Source: Puniceicoccales bacterium Verruco_02 | GTDB lineage: Bacteria; Verrucomicrobiota; Verrucomicrobiia; Opitutales; Oceanipulchritudinaceae | DNA: 64,000 nucleotides | NCBI GenBank assembly: GCA_001604585.1 | Contig: LVBW01000032.1 | Location: 1 to 64,000, forward strand | Direction of reading: 5' to 3' | Shown here: one piece after another, positions 1 to 8,776 of the stretch | How the letters are laid out: each line of letters begins with the position of its first letter | Position numbering within the stretch: position 1 is the first letter of the stretch | Made by a program: the position numbers and the translations under genes | The notes under the pieces: model-generated | What the model was told of the DNA's origin: nothing | What the model saw: the letters and a program-made list of their open reading frames with translations, nothing else | Database searches by the model: none

Positions 1-10
1 GACCTGTCGC

Positions 11-28
11 GCATCCCTAACAGGATGC
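11..28 (-). terminator. hairpin 3' of the RNA-binding protein gene
   Basis: GCATCC and GGATGC form a 6-bp stem with a 6-nt loop just past the stop codon of the minus-strand RNA-binding protein gene. No clear T-run follows inside the window, so this is a possible 3' hairpin and not a textbook terminator. Confidence 0.35.
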
Positions 29-35
29 ACTAGGC

Positions 36-515
36 CTAGTACTCGTCGCCGCCACGGCCACCACGGAAGCCACCACGGCTGCCGCCACGGTCACCACCAC
101 GGCCACCACGGTCGCCGCCGAAGCCACCACGGCTGCCGCCACGGTCGCCGCCGAAGCCACCACGGCTGCCGCCACGGTCACCACCACGGTCGCCACCGCC
201 GAATTCACGACGGGGGGCGCCGCCACCGCCGAATTCACGGCGGGGAGGACGGGGGCCACTGCGTTCTTCCTTTGCGCGGGCCTCGTTCACTGTGAGGGGG
301 CGTCCGGCAAATTCCTTGCCATTGAGGCTCTCAAGCGCGGCCTGTGCAGCTGCGTCGTCTTCAAAGGTCACGAAAGCGAAGCCACGCGGCCTGCCTGTTT
401 CCCTGTCCTTGGGCATGAAGACTTCCTGAATCGCGCCGTAAGACGAGAGGAAATCCTGCAACTCTTGCTCGGTCGCCTGAAAGTTCAGGTTACCAACGAA
501 TATCTTTGTGCTCAT
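36..515 (-). CDS. RRM-type RNA-binding protein with RGG-rich tail
   Basis: 159 aa. An N-terminal RNA recognition motif (about residues 3-80) has an RNP2-like IFVGNL and a canonical RNP1 RGFAFVTF. The C-terminal third is low-complexity Gly/Arg/Asp (repeated GGDRGG, SRGGFGG). This matches small bacterial glycine-rich RNA-binding proteins of the cyanobacterial Rbp type, which bind single-stranded RNA and are often cold- or stress-linked; the target here is unknown. The gene stands alone and diverges from obg. The leader carries a perfect small hairpin (AACCGC-ATG-GCGGTT, 540-554) about 25 nt before the start, which might affect translation. The ORF on the opposite strand (17-259) is only a shadow of the GC-rich repeats. 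Confidence 0.9.
   Translation of the reverse strand: MSTKIFVGNLNFQATEQELQDFLSSYGAIQEVFMPKDRETGRPRGFAFVTFEDDAAAQAALESLNGKEFAGRPLTVNEARAKEERSGPRPPRREFGGGGAPRREFGGGDRGGDRGGSRGGFGGDRGGSRGGFGGDRGGRGGDRGGSRGGFRGGRGGDEY
42..205 (-). repeat. in-gene tandem repeats encoding the RGG tail
   Basis: Imperfect direct repeats of the type gccaccacggctgccgcc encode alternating GGDRGG and SRGGFGG units of the RNA-binding protein. They are coding repeats, prone to copy-number change, and lack the unique spacers of a CRISPR array. Confidence 0.7.
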
Positions 516-835
516 TGATCGTAGTTGAAATCATCAGAAAACCGCATGGCGGTTCATCGGACAGCGAGATGGCATTGTCTTACGGAATAGATTCGATTCT
601 CGATACGATCAAAAGCCCTTTTCTAGCTACGCGAGCCACTTGGTTTCCCGAATACAGTCGAGCGTCAACATGGACCGACTTTTGCAGAAATGCAACCCGA
701 ATCGGTGCCTTGACCAAGATTTAACGTTCTTTCCCCCTTCCAAGCTGTGGATAACTGCCGGAAAAGACAGCCCCGCGCCGTTCAAAGCTCTCATGCTCCT
801 TGCTGAACGCGGGCGGAACACTTACATTCTGCCGG
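516..835. other. divergent intergenic region, rbp / obg
   Basis: About 320 nt between two divergent genes. Apart from the 540-554 hairpin in the rbp leader I see no gene. The short ORFs tracked here (506-724, 640-849, 627-821) have no recognisable protein character and no good ribosome binding sites. It presumably holds both promoters, but no convincing -35/-10 pair stands out. Confidence 0.6.
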
Positions 836-1837
836 ATGTTCGTAGATGAAGCGATGGTTAAGCTGCGCGCCGGAGACGGCGGCAGCGGCACGGCGAGCTT
901 TCGCCGCGAGAAGTTCCTGCCAAGAGGCGGCCCTGACGGGGGCGACGGCGGGGACGGCGGAGACGTTGTACTGGAATGCGATGAAAACGCGAGCGACCTT
1001 CGCGCCTACATGTACAAGCCTCACTGGAAGGCCGACGATGGCGAGCGCGGACGCGGACGCCAGCAAACGGGCGCGCGCGGGCACGAGTGCCTGATGAAGG
1101 TGCCGCCCGGCACGATAGCCTTCGACCTTGAAGGACGCATCTGCGCGGAGCTAATCGAGCACGGCCAGAGGCACATCCTGCTAAGGGGCGGACGCGGGGG
1201 CCTTGGCAACCTGCACTTTAAAAGCAGCATTAACCGCGCCCCCCGCCAGCACACTCTGGGCAAGCCGGGCGAGGCTGGCCAGTTCAAGCTGGTCCTAAAG
1301 ACCATTGCCGACGCGGGCCTAGTCGGCTACCCGAACGCGGGCAAGAGCACCCTCACAGGCGCCATCACATCGGCCAGCCCCCGCGTAGGCGCCTACCCCT
1401 TCACCACCCTGCGCCCGAGCGTGGGCGTAATAAGCTACCCGGAACGCTATGAGACGCTGACCCTTGCCGACATACCCGGCCTTATCGAAGGCGCGCACGA
1501 GAACCGCGGCCTCGGCCACCGCTTCCTGCGCCACATAGAACGCTGCAAGGTGCTTCTATATATAGTGGACATGGCGGGCAGCGACACGCGCGACCCACGC
1601 GACGACTTTGCGAGCCTGCGCGAGGAACTTTGCAAGTACAGCGCCGCCCTCATCGAAAAGCCCTGCCTAGTGCTGGCCAACAAGATGGACGAAGCGGCCG
1701 CGGCAGAGAACCTGAAGGAATTCTGCGCAGCCAACCCCGGAATCGACGTTCACGCAATGTCCTGCATCACGGGCGAGGGCCTGCCGGAGCTTAAGGAACG
1801 CATTTACGCAATGGTGAAGGCACTGTCCCCCTCATGA
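836..1837 (+). CDS. obg: GTPase Obg/CgtA
   Basis: 333 aa from the ATG at 836. Family alignment (MFVDEAMVKLRAGDGGSG) favours this start over the longer tracked ORF from 800. Residues 1-157 form the glycine-rich Obg fold. The GTPase domain follows with G1 GYPNAGKS (about 164-171), G3 DIPGLIEG and G4 NKMD. Obg binds the large ribosomal subunit and links ribosome maturation to (p)ppGpp and growth state. The protein ends soon after the G domain, so it lacks the variable C-terminal OCT domain of some homologues. It is not tightly linked to rplU-rpmA here. Confidence 0.96.
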   Translation: MFVDEAMVKLRAGDGGSGTASFRREKFLPRGGPDGGDGGDGGDVVLECDENASDLRAYMYKPHWKADDGERGRGRQQTGARGHECLMKVPPGTIAFDLEGRICAELIEHGQRHILLRGGRGGLGNLHFKSSINRAPRQHTLGKPGEAGQFKLVLKTIADAGLVGYPNAGKSTLTGAITSASPRVGAYPFTTLRPSVGVISYPERYETLTLADIPGLIEGAHENRGLGHRFLRHIERCKVLLYIVDMAGSDTRDPRDDFASLREELCKYSAALIEKPCLVLANKMDEAAAAENLKEFCAANPGIDVHAMSCITGEGLPELKERIYAMVKALSPS

Positions 1838-1920
1838 CCCGCCTCCGGCAAGTCCCTACCCATCATGGGCGAACACTATCCTTGCCCTCTGCGGGCAGGA
1901 TGCATAACCTTGCCTGAACA

Positions 1921-2412
1921 ATGGACATCGACAAATCGCTGTTCATACGCGGAAACAGGGCGCTCGGGCAGGCACTGGTGCAGAGTGGTCTTCTCTCGCA
2001 GAGTCGCCTTGACGAGGCCAACACCCGCCTTATCGACACAGTGCGCGCCGGAAATCTGCGCGCACAGGGCCTTTTGCCCATATTGACGCATCAGCTAGGT
2101 GCCCTGTCGGAAAATGCCCTGCTCCAGTATCAGGCTCAGGAATGCGGCACAGGCCTCATAGACCTGCACTCCTATGCCATGCGCCAGTTGCCCGGCACAG
2201 ACCCCGCAGCCTGCTGGGCCACCTGGACCCTGCCCATCGACGAGCGCGAAGGGGTGCACTTTCTCGCAAGCGCCTATTACCTAAGCCAACCAGTCCGCGC
2301 CTACTGGGAACAGCTACTGGGTGGGCAGATAGTGTGGTATGCAGCCAGCCAGCAGGTGCTGATAGAGGGAATCGAGCGCTTGGAAAGCCAGACGAAGGGA
2401 GCCTCATCCTGA
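1921..2412 (+). CDS. GspE/PilB N-terminal-like protein
   Basis: 163 aa. The N-terminal part (LGQALVQSGLLSQSRLDEA, then a block around LHSYAMRQLP) resembles the N-terminal domain of type II secretion/type IV pilus ATPases (GspE_N/MshEN), a fold that often stands alone in regulatory proteins. There is no ATPase domain, signal peptide or membrane segment. Its stop overlaps the start of the next gene by one base (TGATG), so it is translationally coupled to the receiver-domain regulator downstream and probably works with it. The precise role is unknown; the domain call is by pattern recognition only. Confidence 0.65.
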   Translation: MDIDKSLFIRGNRALGQALVQSGLLSQSRLDEANTRLIDTVRAGNLRAQGLLPILTHQLGALSENALLQYQAQECGTGLIDLHSYAMRQLPGTDPAACWATWTLPIDEREGVHFLASAYYLSQPVRAYWEQLLGGQIVWYAASQQVLIEGIERLESQTKGASS

Positions 2413-3713
2413 TGGCACACCGCATCCTGATAGTCGATGACGACCAGATATTCAACAACCTGCTCGCGGACGTGTTCCGTCAGGCAGGTTACGAGGTAAG
2501 CTGCGTCTTCAGCGCGGCACAGGCGCGCGAAATGCTGGCCGGGGGCGGCTTCCACCTTGTGGTGACTGACAACCGGATGCCCACCGAGAACGGCACACAG
2601 CTTGTGCGCCACATCACGCGCGAGCACAAAAATCTGCACGTAGTGATGGTGAGCGGCTACCTGTCCAACGACGACATCCGCCAACTTATACGCGACGGGG
2701 TGGGCGGAGTCTTCATCAAGCCTCTCAACATATTCCAGCTACTAAAGCGCGCGGCCCAACTGCTAGAACATCGCGAAGAAACGCCCAAGGAAAAGACTCA
2801 GGACAAGGAAACGCGCAGTGAAAACCCCGCACAGAAGCTGAAAAGCTTTGCGGGAGCGGGTAGCTCTATGGCGCAAAAGTTCGCAAGACAGATTCTGTCC
2901 CTGCGCTCCTTCAGCAGCAACCTCATAGTGTCCGGGCAAGCCGGATCGGACTTCAAAGCCATCTGCGAAGACCTAGCCGAAGGTCCGGGCGAAACCCTGT
3001 TCATCCTCGACCCCGCTGATCTGGACAAACCGGATGTGCTGGCTTCGCGCCTTGGCGGACTGGCCGGAAACGGCAGGGCGGGCCGCCTGACCATCGCCTT
3101 CCAGCAGCTCGAACAGATCGACGCCAAAAGGGCCGAGGCAATCTTCTCCATAGCCAGAGTGCGCCCCCCATTCGACAACATCGGGCAAGGCACACGCTTC
3201 ATATTCTGCCTGAAGGAAAACCTCGACCAGATGTTCGACGCCGGACGCATCGACGAGAACTTGTACCTGTTCATGGGCACAATGGAGCTGAAGCTGCCCT
3301 CGCTTGACGAACTGCGCGAAGACCTGCCTGGAATCGCCAGAGCCATTCTCGAACAAAGACAGCCCTCGTGCAGACTCGACGAAGAGGGCGCCGCCCTTCT
3401 TGCCAGCATGAACTGGCCAGGAGACATGGCCCAACTATGCAAGGTGCTGGCCGATGCGGCGGCATTCTGCGGCGGGCAGTCGATAGGTGCCGACCTGCTA
3501 AGAGATGCCCGCGACGGGCTTCTTTCCAACCCTGTCCTTGAACCCGAGGCAAGCTCCGGCGGACTGCGCGAACACCTCGTGCGCTGCCGCGACAGCTACG
3601 TCAAGGCCATGAGCATCATTCTGGACGGCGACGCCACAGCCGCCCAGCTAGCGCTGGAAATCGGCAAAGAGTCGCTACAGCGGATACTCGCCAGCGGACA
3701 GGACCAGCCCTGA
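2412..3713 (+). CDS. response regulator with degenerate NtrC-like AAA and Fis domains
   Basis: 433 aa from the ATG at 2412; the tracked ORF from 2142 is only an open upstream extension. Residues 1-120 are a receiver domain: acidic cluster VDDD, phospho-acceptor Asp53 in VTDNRMP, Lys103 in FIKP. Residues about 165-375 follow the layout of a sigma54-activating AAA domain (LPSLDELREDLPGIARAIL, then MNWPGDMAQL matching the family's WPGNVREL). However, Walker A, the GAFTGA loop and a standard Walker B are absent. The C-terminus (YVKAMSIILDGDATAAQLALEIGKESL) resembles the Fis-type helix-turn-helix of NtrC proteins but is also eroded. I infer a phospho-switch descended from an NtrC regulator that can no longer hydrolyse ATP or open sigma54 promoters. 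It is coupled to the preceding GspE-N-like gene. Confidence 0.8.
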   Translation: MAHRILIVDDDQIFNNLLADVFRQAGYEVSCVFSAAQAREMLAGGGFHLVVTDNRMPTENGTQLVRHITREHKNLHVVMVSGYLSNDDIRQLIRDGVGGVFIKPLNIFQLLKRAAQLLEHREETPKEKTQDKETRSENPAQKLKSFAGAGSSMAQKFARQILSLRSFSSNLIVSGQAGSDFKAICEDLAEGPGETLFILDPADLDKPDVLASRLGGLAGNGRAGRLTIAFQQLEQIDAKRAEAIFSIARVRPPFDNIGQGTRFIFCLKENLDQMFDAGRIDENLYLFMGTMELKLPSLDELREDLPGIARAILEQRQPSCRLDEEGAALLASMNWPGDMAQLCKVLADAAAFCGGQSIGADLLRDARDGLLSNPVLEPEASSGGLREHLVRCRDSYVKAMSIILDGDATAAQLALEIGKESLQRILASGQDQP

Positions 3714-3868
3714 TGCAAGGCCCCCCCACGAACGCAAAGCGGTAATACATGCCCATGCAGGATAGATTCACTTTGCATCTGAAACCCCTGCGCCCGGCTC
3801 TTGTTGTTTGACTTGGGCAAGCTTTGCGCTGAAACTCCCAAACTTTTCCGCCAGCCCGACACAACGCG

Positions 3869-4558
3869 ATGAACACCCCCGAAAACGATCCCCGGAAGGC
3901 CCAGCCCGTCACAGTCATACGCAACAGCGGCGTAGATAGCGCCCTTCCCCCGGACGCAGACCCGGAAGAGCGTTTCAACCAGTTCTGGCGCGAGAACGGA
4001 ACCTCCATCTTTTCCTCCATCGCCATCGGCGCGGCCATTGTGATTGGGGTGCAGATCTGGCGCTACATCGAGGCCCAGGCGGAAAAGCGCACCCAAGAGA
4101 GCTATCTGGCCGCCGGAAGCAGCGCCGAGGCCCTCGTCAGCTTCGCTAGCGAAAAGGGCAAGCACCCTCTGGCCGGAGCCTCATACATGCAGATAGCAAC
4201 TGCCGAGTTTGCCCGTGGCGAGTACATACAGGCTGCCGAGCACTACGCGCTGGCGGCTGGCATATTGAGCGGCTCCGCCTTTGCCGAACGCGCGCGCCTT
4301 GGCGTAGCTATGAGCGAACTAATGTCCGGCAAGGTCGATAGCGGGCTGGAAAGCCTGCGCGCCATAATGGATAACCCAGACTACACCGAGCTTACCCGCG
4401 CCGAGGCCGCCTACAACCTGGCCCTCTACCACTACAAGGCAGGCAACGATGCCGCCGTGGCGGAAATACTCGCCATCACCGACACTTTTTCGGAAGGCAA
4501 CAACTACGCCACCGCGGCGGGCTACCTGCGCAATCGCCTGCCCAGCGCGGGCCAGTAG
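3869..4558 (+). CDS. membrane-anchored TPR-like protein (YfgM-type)
   Basis: 229 aa. A hydrophilic N-terminus is followed by one membrane segment (about residues 47-64, SSIAIGAAIVIGVQIW) and an Ala-rich helical part with TPR-like spacing (KHPLAGASYMQIATAEFARG, AAYNLALYHYKAG). This is the layout of YfgM/TPR_21 periplasmic chaperone-associated proteins, anchored by an N-terminal helix with the repeats outside the cytoplasm. No Sec signal or lipobox is present. It stands alone between the regulator pair and the glycosyltransferase genes and has its own 3' hairpin. The specific partner is unknown. Confidence 0.75.
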   Translation: MNTPENDPRKAQPVTVIRNSGVDSALPPDADPEERFNQFWRENGTSIFSSIAIGAAIVIGVQIWRYIEAQAEKRTQESYLAAGSSAEALVSFASEKGKHPLAGASYMQIATAEFARGEYIQAAEHYALAAGILSGSAFAERARLGVAMSELMSGKVDSGLESLRAIMDNPDYTELTRAEAAYNLALYHYKAGNDAAVAEILAITDTFSEGNNYATAAGYLRNRLPSAGQ

Positions 4559-4569
4559 CCGCTTCACAC

Positions 4570-4589
4570 AAGGCCCTTCCACGGGCCTT
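4570..4589 (+). terminator. hairpin after the TPR protein gene
   Basis: AAGGCCC and GGGCCTT form a 7-bp stem with a TTCCAC loop 11 nt after the stop codon. Only a weak AT stretch follows, and the next gene starts 12 nt later, so it may attenuate readthrough and not stop it fully. Confidence 0.5.
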
Positions 4590-4601
4590 ATATGCTTAGC
4601 T

Positions 4602-6047
4602 ATGAGCGAAACGGTACCCGCCAAGGCCACGCCCGGCGCGCGCGAGCACATCGAGCGCGTGCGCGACTTTTACGAGCATAACACGCAGAGGGCGGGCCTT
4701 TTCGGGCGCACATACCGTCGCCAGCTCGCCCATTATTATCGCCACATAATTCCAGCCGAGGCCAGCGCGCTGGAAATAGGCTGCGGACGCGGCGGCCTGC
4801 TCGAACTATTGCCAAACCGCGACATATGCGGCGTGGACATCGCCCCGTCCCGTGTAGAAGAGGCGCGAAAGAGACTGCCACACGGAGAGTTCCACGTAAT
4901 GGCTGGCGAGGAGCTGAAGCTGGGGCGCAAGTTCGACTACATAATACTGTCCGACACGGTGAACGAAGCCGGAGACGTGCAGGCCGTGCTGGAAGCTGCC
5001 CTGACAGCGGCCCGCGAAGACACGCGTCTTGTCCTCAACTTCTACAACACCCTGTGGAAACCCATGCTCTCGCTTGGCACGGCGCTAGGCCTGCGCGTGC
5101 ACCATCCACAGCAAAGCTGGCTCTCGGGCGCGGACATTGCCAACCTTTTGCACCTATCAGGCTGGGAGCTTGTCCGGCGCGAAGGACGCATCCTCTGCCC
5201 TGCCCCAATCCCCTTCATCGCCAAGCTTGCTAATCGCCTATCCCCTCTCCTGCCCTGGGCAGGGCTTACAGTGTTCGAGGTGGCCCGCCCCGCACGCCAA
5301 GACCCATCAAGACGGCCCGGCCCCAGCGTCAGCGTCATAGTTCCAGCCCGCAACGAAGCTGGAAACATAGCCGACGCAGTGGCGCGCACCCCGCTGATGG
5401 GCGAATGGACGGAGCTGATATTCGTGGAGGGCGGCTCCAGCGACGACACCTGGGAGCGCATACAGGCCGTGGCAGGCACTGTCTCGCCCAAGGGAGTGCG
5501 TATCGTCCCGGCCCTGCGCCAAAAGGGACGCGGCAAGGGCGACGCTGTCCGCGAAGGTTTTGCCGCGGCAAAGGGCGACATAGTGATGATACTCGATGCC
5601 GACCTCACGGTTCCTCCCGAGGAACTAGCCAAGTTCCATGAGGCACTTGCCACCGGACGGGGCGAGTTTGTCAACGGCGTACGCCTAGTTTACCCGATGG
5701 AGGACAAGGCCATGCGCTTCCTAAACATGTGCGCGAACAAGTTCTTCGGCATTGCCTTCACCTGGCTGCTCTCCCAGCACGTGAAGGACACCCTCTGCGG
5801 AACCAAGGTCCTGTACAGGCGCGACTACGAGAAAATCGCCGCCAACAGGGCCTACTTTGGCGACTTCGACCCCTTCGGGGACTTCGACCTGCTCTTTGGC
5901 GCAGCACGCCTGAACATGAAGATAGTGGACCTGCCCATTCGCTACAAAAACCGCTGCTACGGAACGACAAACATAAGCCGATTCCGCCACGGGCTGATAC
6001 TATTCCGCATGATGCTGCACGCGGCGATGAAGCTGAAATTCATCTAG
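4602..6047 (+). CDS. SAM methyltransferase-GT2 glycosyltransferase fusion
   Basis: 481 aa from the ATG at 4602; the tracked start at 4449 lies inside the previous gene. Residues about 1-220 are a class I SAM-dependent methyltransferase (motif I ALEIGCGRGGLLELL, acidic residue in GVDIAPSRV). Residues about 230-480 are a family 2 glycosyltransferase of the dolichyl-phosphate-mannose/DPG-synthase type: SVSVIVPARNEAGNI, metal-binding ILDADLTVPPEE, and a late DLLFGAARL/ YGTTNISRFRHG block. It probably moves a sugar to a lipid carrier and methylates the product or a precursor, for surface glycan or glycolipid synthesis. No membrane helices are obvious. The next gene is another glycosyltransferase, which supports an envelope-glycan role. 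Confidence 0.85.
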   Translation: MSETVPAKATPGAREHIERVRDFYEHNTQRAGLFGRTYRRQLAHYYRHIIPAEASALEIGCGRGGLLELLPNRDICGVDIAPSRVEEARKRLPHGEFHVMAGEELKLGRKFDYIILSDTVNEAGDVQAVLEAALTAAREDTRLVLNFYNTLWKPMLSLGTALGLRVHHPQQSWLSGADIANLLHLSGWELVRREGRILCPAPIPFIAKLANRLSPLLPWAGLTVFEVARPARQDPSRRPGPSVSVIVPARNEAGNIADAVARTPLMGEWTELIFVEGGSSDDTWERIQAVAGTVSPKGVRIVPALRQKGRGKGDAVREGFAAAKGDIVMILDADLTVPPEELAKFHEALATGRGEFVNGVRLVYPMEDKAMRFLNMCANKFFGIAFTWLLSQHVKDTLCGTKVLYRRDYEKIAANRAYFGDFDPFGDFDLLFGAARLNMKIVDLPIRYKNRCYGTTNISRFRHGLILFRMMLHAAMKLKFI

Positions 6048-6269
6048 GTCTATCGTACGATGGGATAAGCTCCGGCATATGCGCGGCCTTTTGCGGCGCA
6101 TTGGGCCGTGCAACGAGGCTCCTTGGCACATTATCCTTCGCCATCCAGCGAAACATTGGGCTTTGGCAGGGTTTTCACTGAAGGCACTCCCGTCTGAACT
6201 CCCTTCGGATTACCGCGAATGGGCAGCACAGTCATGGGACTGCTCCGGCGGCAACACCGCAACAAGGGA

Positions 6270-7433
6270 ATGCGGACACTAATCATACAGGACTATTTGC
6301 GCATGGGAGGCACGGAAAGGCAGAGCCTGTTCCTTGCCCGCGAGCTGCTGAAAGTCGGGCACAAGGCGCAGCTACTCCTGTTCCGCCCCGGCGGCTGCCT
6401 TTGGAAGGACATGCTGGCGGCGGACATTCCGCACAGCGTGCTCCAGAGCTTCGACACGCGCATTTGCTTCTACGCCCCCGGCCTCATGGAGAGTATCGAG
6501 GCCATCGCCCCGGATGTCATCCTATGCATGGGCCGCACGGCCAACTGTTACGCTGGCTTCATACAGAGGCACTTCCCGCAGACAAACGTCATCGCCACCC
6601 TTCGCACGGGCAAGCTGGTATTCCCTCTGCACCTCTGGTCGCTGGGGCAAGTGCGCGCCATCCTTGCAAACAGCAACTGGTGGAAGCGCAGGATGCTGGA
6701 GCGCGGCTTCCCGCCTGAAAAGGTCCGCGTAATCCACAACCCTGTAATGACGAGCAAGGCCGACGAGTGCCGTGCAAAATGGCGAGATGTGATGCGCGCG
6801 CGCAGCGGAGCCGGGCCGGATACCTGCGTGTTTCTGGATGTGGCGGCCCTGCGCCCCGGCAAGCGCCACGCGGAACTGCTGGACATGTTCACCCGCTTTG
6901 CCGCACACACGCGGCAGGACTGGCAACTATGGCTCGTGGGTGCGGGCAAGGAACTTGAACGCTGCCGCAAACTCGTTCGCCAGTCAGGCCTCGACCGGCA
7001 TGTGTTCTTTTTCGGCCAACAGGCGGACACAGGCCCCTACTACGCCGGGGCAGACGTGGCCGTATCGGCATCGAGGGAAGACTCTCTGCCCAATTTCCTA
7101 ATCGAGGCTCAGGCTATGGGCCTACCCCTTGTGGCCGTGGAGTGCCGCGGGGTCGGCGAATGCTGCATACCGGGCGAAACGGGCATAATAATCCCCCCCG
7201 ACATGCCAGCTCTCTTTGCCGATGCCCTCGAAGAAGCCGCCGCCAGCCCCGCCCTGCGCGCCACAGCAGCGGCAAGAGCGCCAAGCTTTGCCGCAGAACG
7301 CTTCGGATCAGCACGGCAGGCGGCGCTTTCGGTAGCCTTCCTTGAGGAAATCGCCTCGAACGGAGCCAACTCCCCAGGGGCGAAACTAAAGAGCGTCACG
7401 CATGTTTCGACAGAAAGGGGCTTGGCCGGTTAG
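6270..7433 (+). CDS. GT4 family glycosyltransferase
   Basis: 387 aa from ATG 6270; an in-frame ATG at 6219 is the alternative. The N-terminus at 6270 (RTLIIQDYLRMGGTERQSL) begins directly with the first strand of the Rossmann fold, which is why I prefer it, although AAGGGA lies too close to serve as a normal Shine-Dalgarno. The C-terminal half has the GT4 pattern: nucleotide-sugar loop LRPGKRHAELLDMF, and the E-x7-E-like block DSLPNFLIEAQAMGLPLVAVECRG. It is a retaining glycosyltransferase using an activated sugar; donor and acceptor are unknown. It follows the methyltransferase-glycosyltransferase fusion and precedes an efflux operon. Confidence 0.87.
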   Translation: MRTLIIQDYLRMGGTERQSLFLARELLKVGHKAQLLLFRPGGCLWKDMLAADIPHSVLQSFDTRICFYAPGLMESIEAIAPDVILCMGRTANCYAGFIQRHFPQTNVIATLRTGKLVFPLHLWSLGQVRAILANSNWWKRRMLERGFPPEKVRVIHNPVMTSKADECRAKWRDVMRARSGAGPDTCVFLDVAALRPGKRHAELLDMFTRFAAHTRQDWQLWLVGAGKELERCRKLVRQSGLDRHVFFFGQQADTGPYYAGADVAVSASREDSLPNFLIEAQAMGLPLVAVECRGVGECCIPGETGIIIPPDMPALFADALEEAAASPALRATAAARAPSFAAERFGSARQAALSVAFLEEIASNGANSPGAKLKSVTHVSTERGLAG

Positions 7434-7453
7434 CCTAGCAGCCCTGTTTCATC

Positions 7454-8776
7454 ATGCGCCCTCTTCGCTCCATTCTGCTGTCCCTGATTATTGCCGCCTG
7501 CACCTGCAACGCGGCGGGACTGTTGCCGGAGGACAACTTCCCCGCCCTGAGGGAACTGCTCGACCAGTTCGAGGCAAACAGCCCCGTACTGCGCAACGAG
7601 GCCGGGCGCATCGAAGAGGGACGCGCCGGACTTGAAGCCGCCAACCGCATCCGCCGCCCTAGGGTCAACAGCTTCTACCGCATTCAGGGCCAGTACGAAA
7701 CGCGCTTCAACAGCGAGGCCGACAACATAAACAACTTCGACTTCGGCCCCTTCGCATCGGTCAACCTGAGCCTGCCCCTCTTTCTCTGGGGCGAGGTGGA
7801 GGCTCGAAAAGACGCCGCCGAAGGCCGCATAGAGTCCGCCACGGCATGGACAGCGCACCGGGCAATGCAGCTAAGGCAGGAGCTGAGGCGAAACTTTGTC
7901 GAATACCAGCTCGCGATGTATGCCGCCGCCGTGGCCGAAGAAGGCATGGAATACGCAAGGCGCAAGGAGGAGGCCATCCGCGCAATGCTGGACAAGGGAC
8001 AGACGGCCCGCCAGAACCTGTATGAGGCGCAACTATTTGCACAGGAAAGGCAGGAAGAATACGACGACGCTATGGCGCGCGCGGGCAACTGCCTCGACAA
8101 CATGCGCGAGATCTGCGCCATGCCGCGCCTCATGCCCGGAGTAGCGCCCTTCCCGGGCCTCGGTCCCCTGCCCGTGGAGCTTCTCGAACGCATCTGCTCG
8201 GAGGCTGTATCAAGCCCTTCGGGCGAAGAGCTGTCCCTGCGCGGAGAACTGGAAACTGAGCAAGCCTTCTGGCGAGAGCTACAAGCCCGCAACAAACCCA
8301 AGATCGAGGCCGTGGCCTCGACCAACCTCGACTACGTGGACGAATACCGCGTCGGGGGCAATTACGAGAACGTCACAAGGGTTTACTCCTGGCTGGGCAT
8401 TCAGGCCAACTGGACAATCTACGACAGCGGCATGGTGAAAACCGAGCAGAGGGCCAGCACGGCAAGACAGCGCAGGCTGGAGGCCCGCATGGACGAGGCC
8501 CGCCTGCGCCGTGCCAAAGAGGCCTCGTCCATTGCGCGCGAGGCCCGCCTGAACATGAGCCGTATGCAGACCCGCGCCACAAGGCTGGACATGCTGGAGG
8601 CGAGCGTGAAGCTGATGGAGGCCCAGCTAGCCGACAACCTCATACCCGCCAACGACCTTTTCCAGCGAAAACTGGACCTTGAACGCACCCGGCTGGAACT
8701 TGTCCGCGCCGAGGCGGCCTACATGCTTGCAATTGCCGCCCTTGAAGAAATGGCCAAACCTTTGCTCGAAAAATGA
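7454..8776 (+). CDS. TolC-family outer membrane efflux protein
   Basis: 440 aa. A Sec signal peptide (MRPLRSILLSLIIAACTCNA; Cys residues near the end of the hydrophobic core could also make it a lipoprotein) precedes long alpha-helical hairpins rich in Glu, Arg and Ala, typical of the periplasmic barrel of TolC-like channels. It provides the outer-membrane exit duct for the adaptor and ABC transporter encoded directly downstream. Its stop overlaps the adaptor start (ATGA at 8773), so expression is coupled. First gene of a four-gene operon. Confidence 0.9.
   Translation: MRPLRSILLSLIIAACTCNAAGLLPEDNFPALRELLDQFEANSPVLRNEAGRIEEGRAGLEAANRIRRPRVNSFYRIQGQYETRFNSEADNINNFDFGPFASVNLSLPLFLWGEVEARKDAAEGRIESATAWTAHRAMQLRQELRRNFVEYQLAMYAAAVAEEGMEYARRKEEAIRAMLDKGQTARQNLYEAQLFAQERQEEYDDAMARAGNCLDNMREICAMPRLMPGVAPFPGLGPLPVELLERICSEAVSSPSGEELSLRGELETEQAFWRELQARNKPKIEAVASTNLDYVDEYRVGGNYENVTRVYSWLGIQANWTIYDSGMVKTEQRASTARQRRLEARMDEARLRRAKEASSIAREARLNMSRMQTRATRLDMLEASVKLMEAQLADNLIPANDLFQRKLDLERTRLELVRAEAAYMLAIAALEEMAKPLLEK

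Noticed and set aside
42-205. CRISPR-like array
   Set aside because: The repeats are in-frame RGG-coding units without unique spacers.
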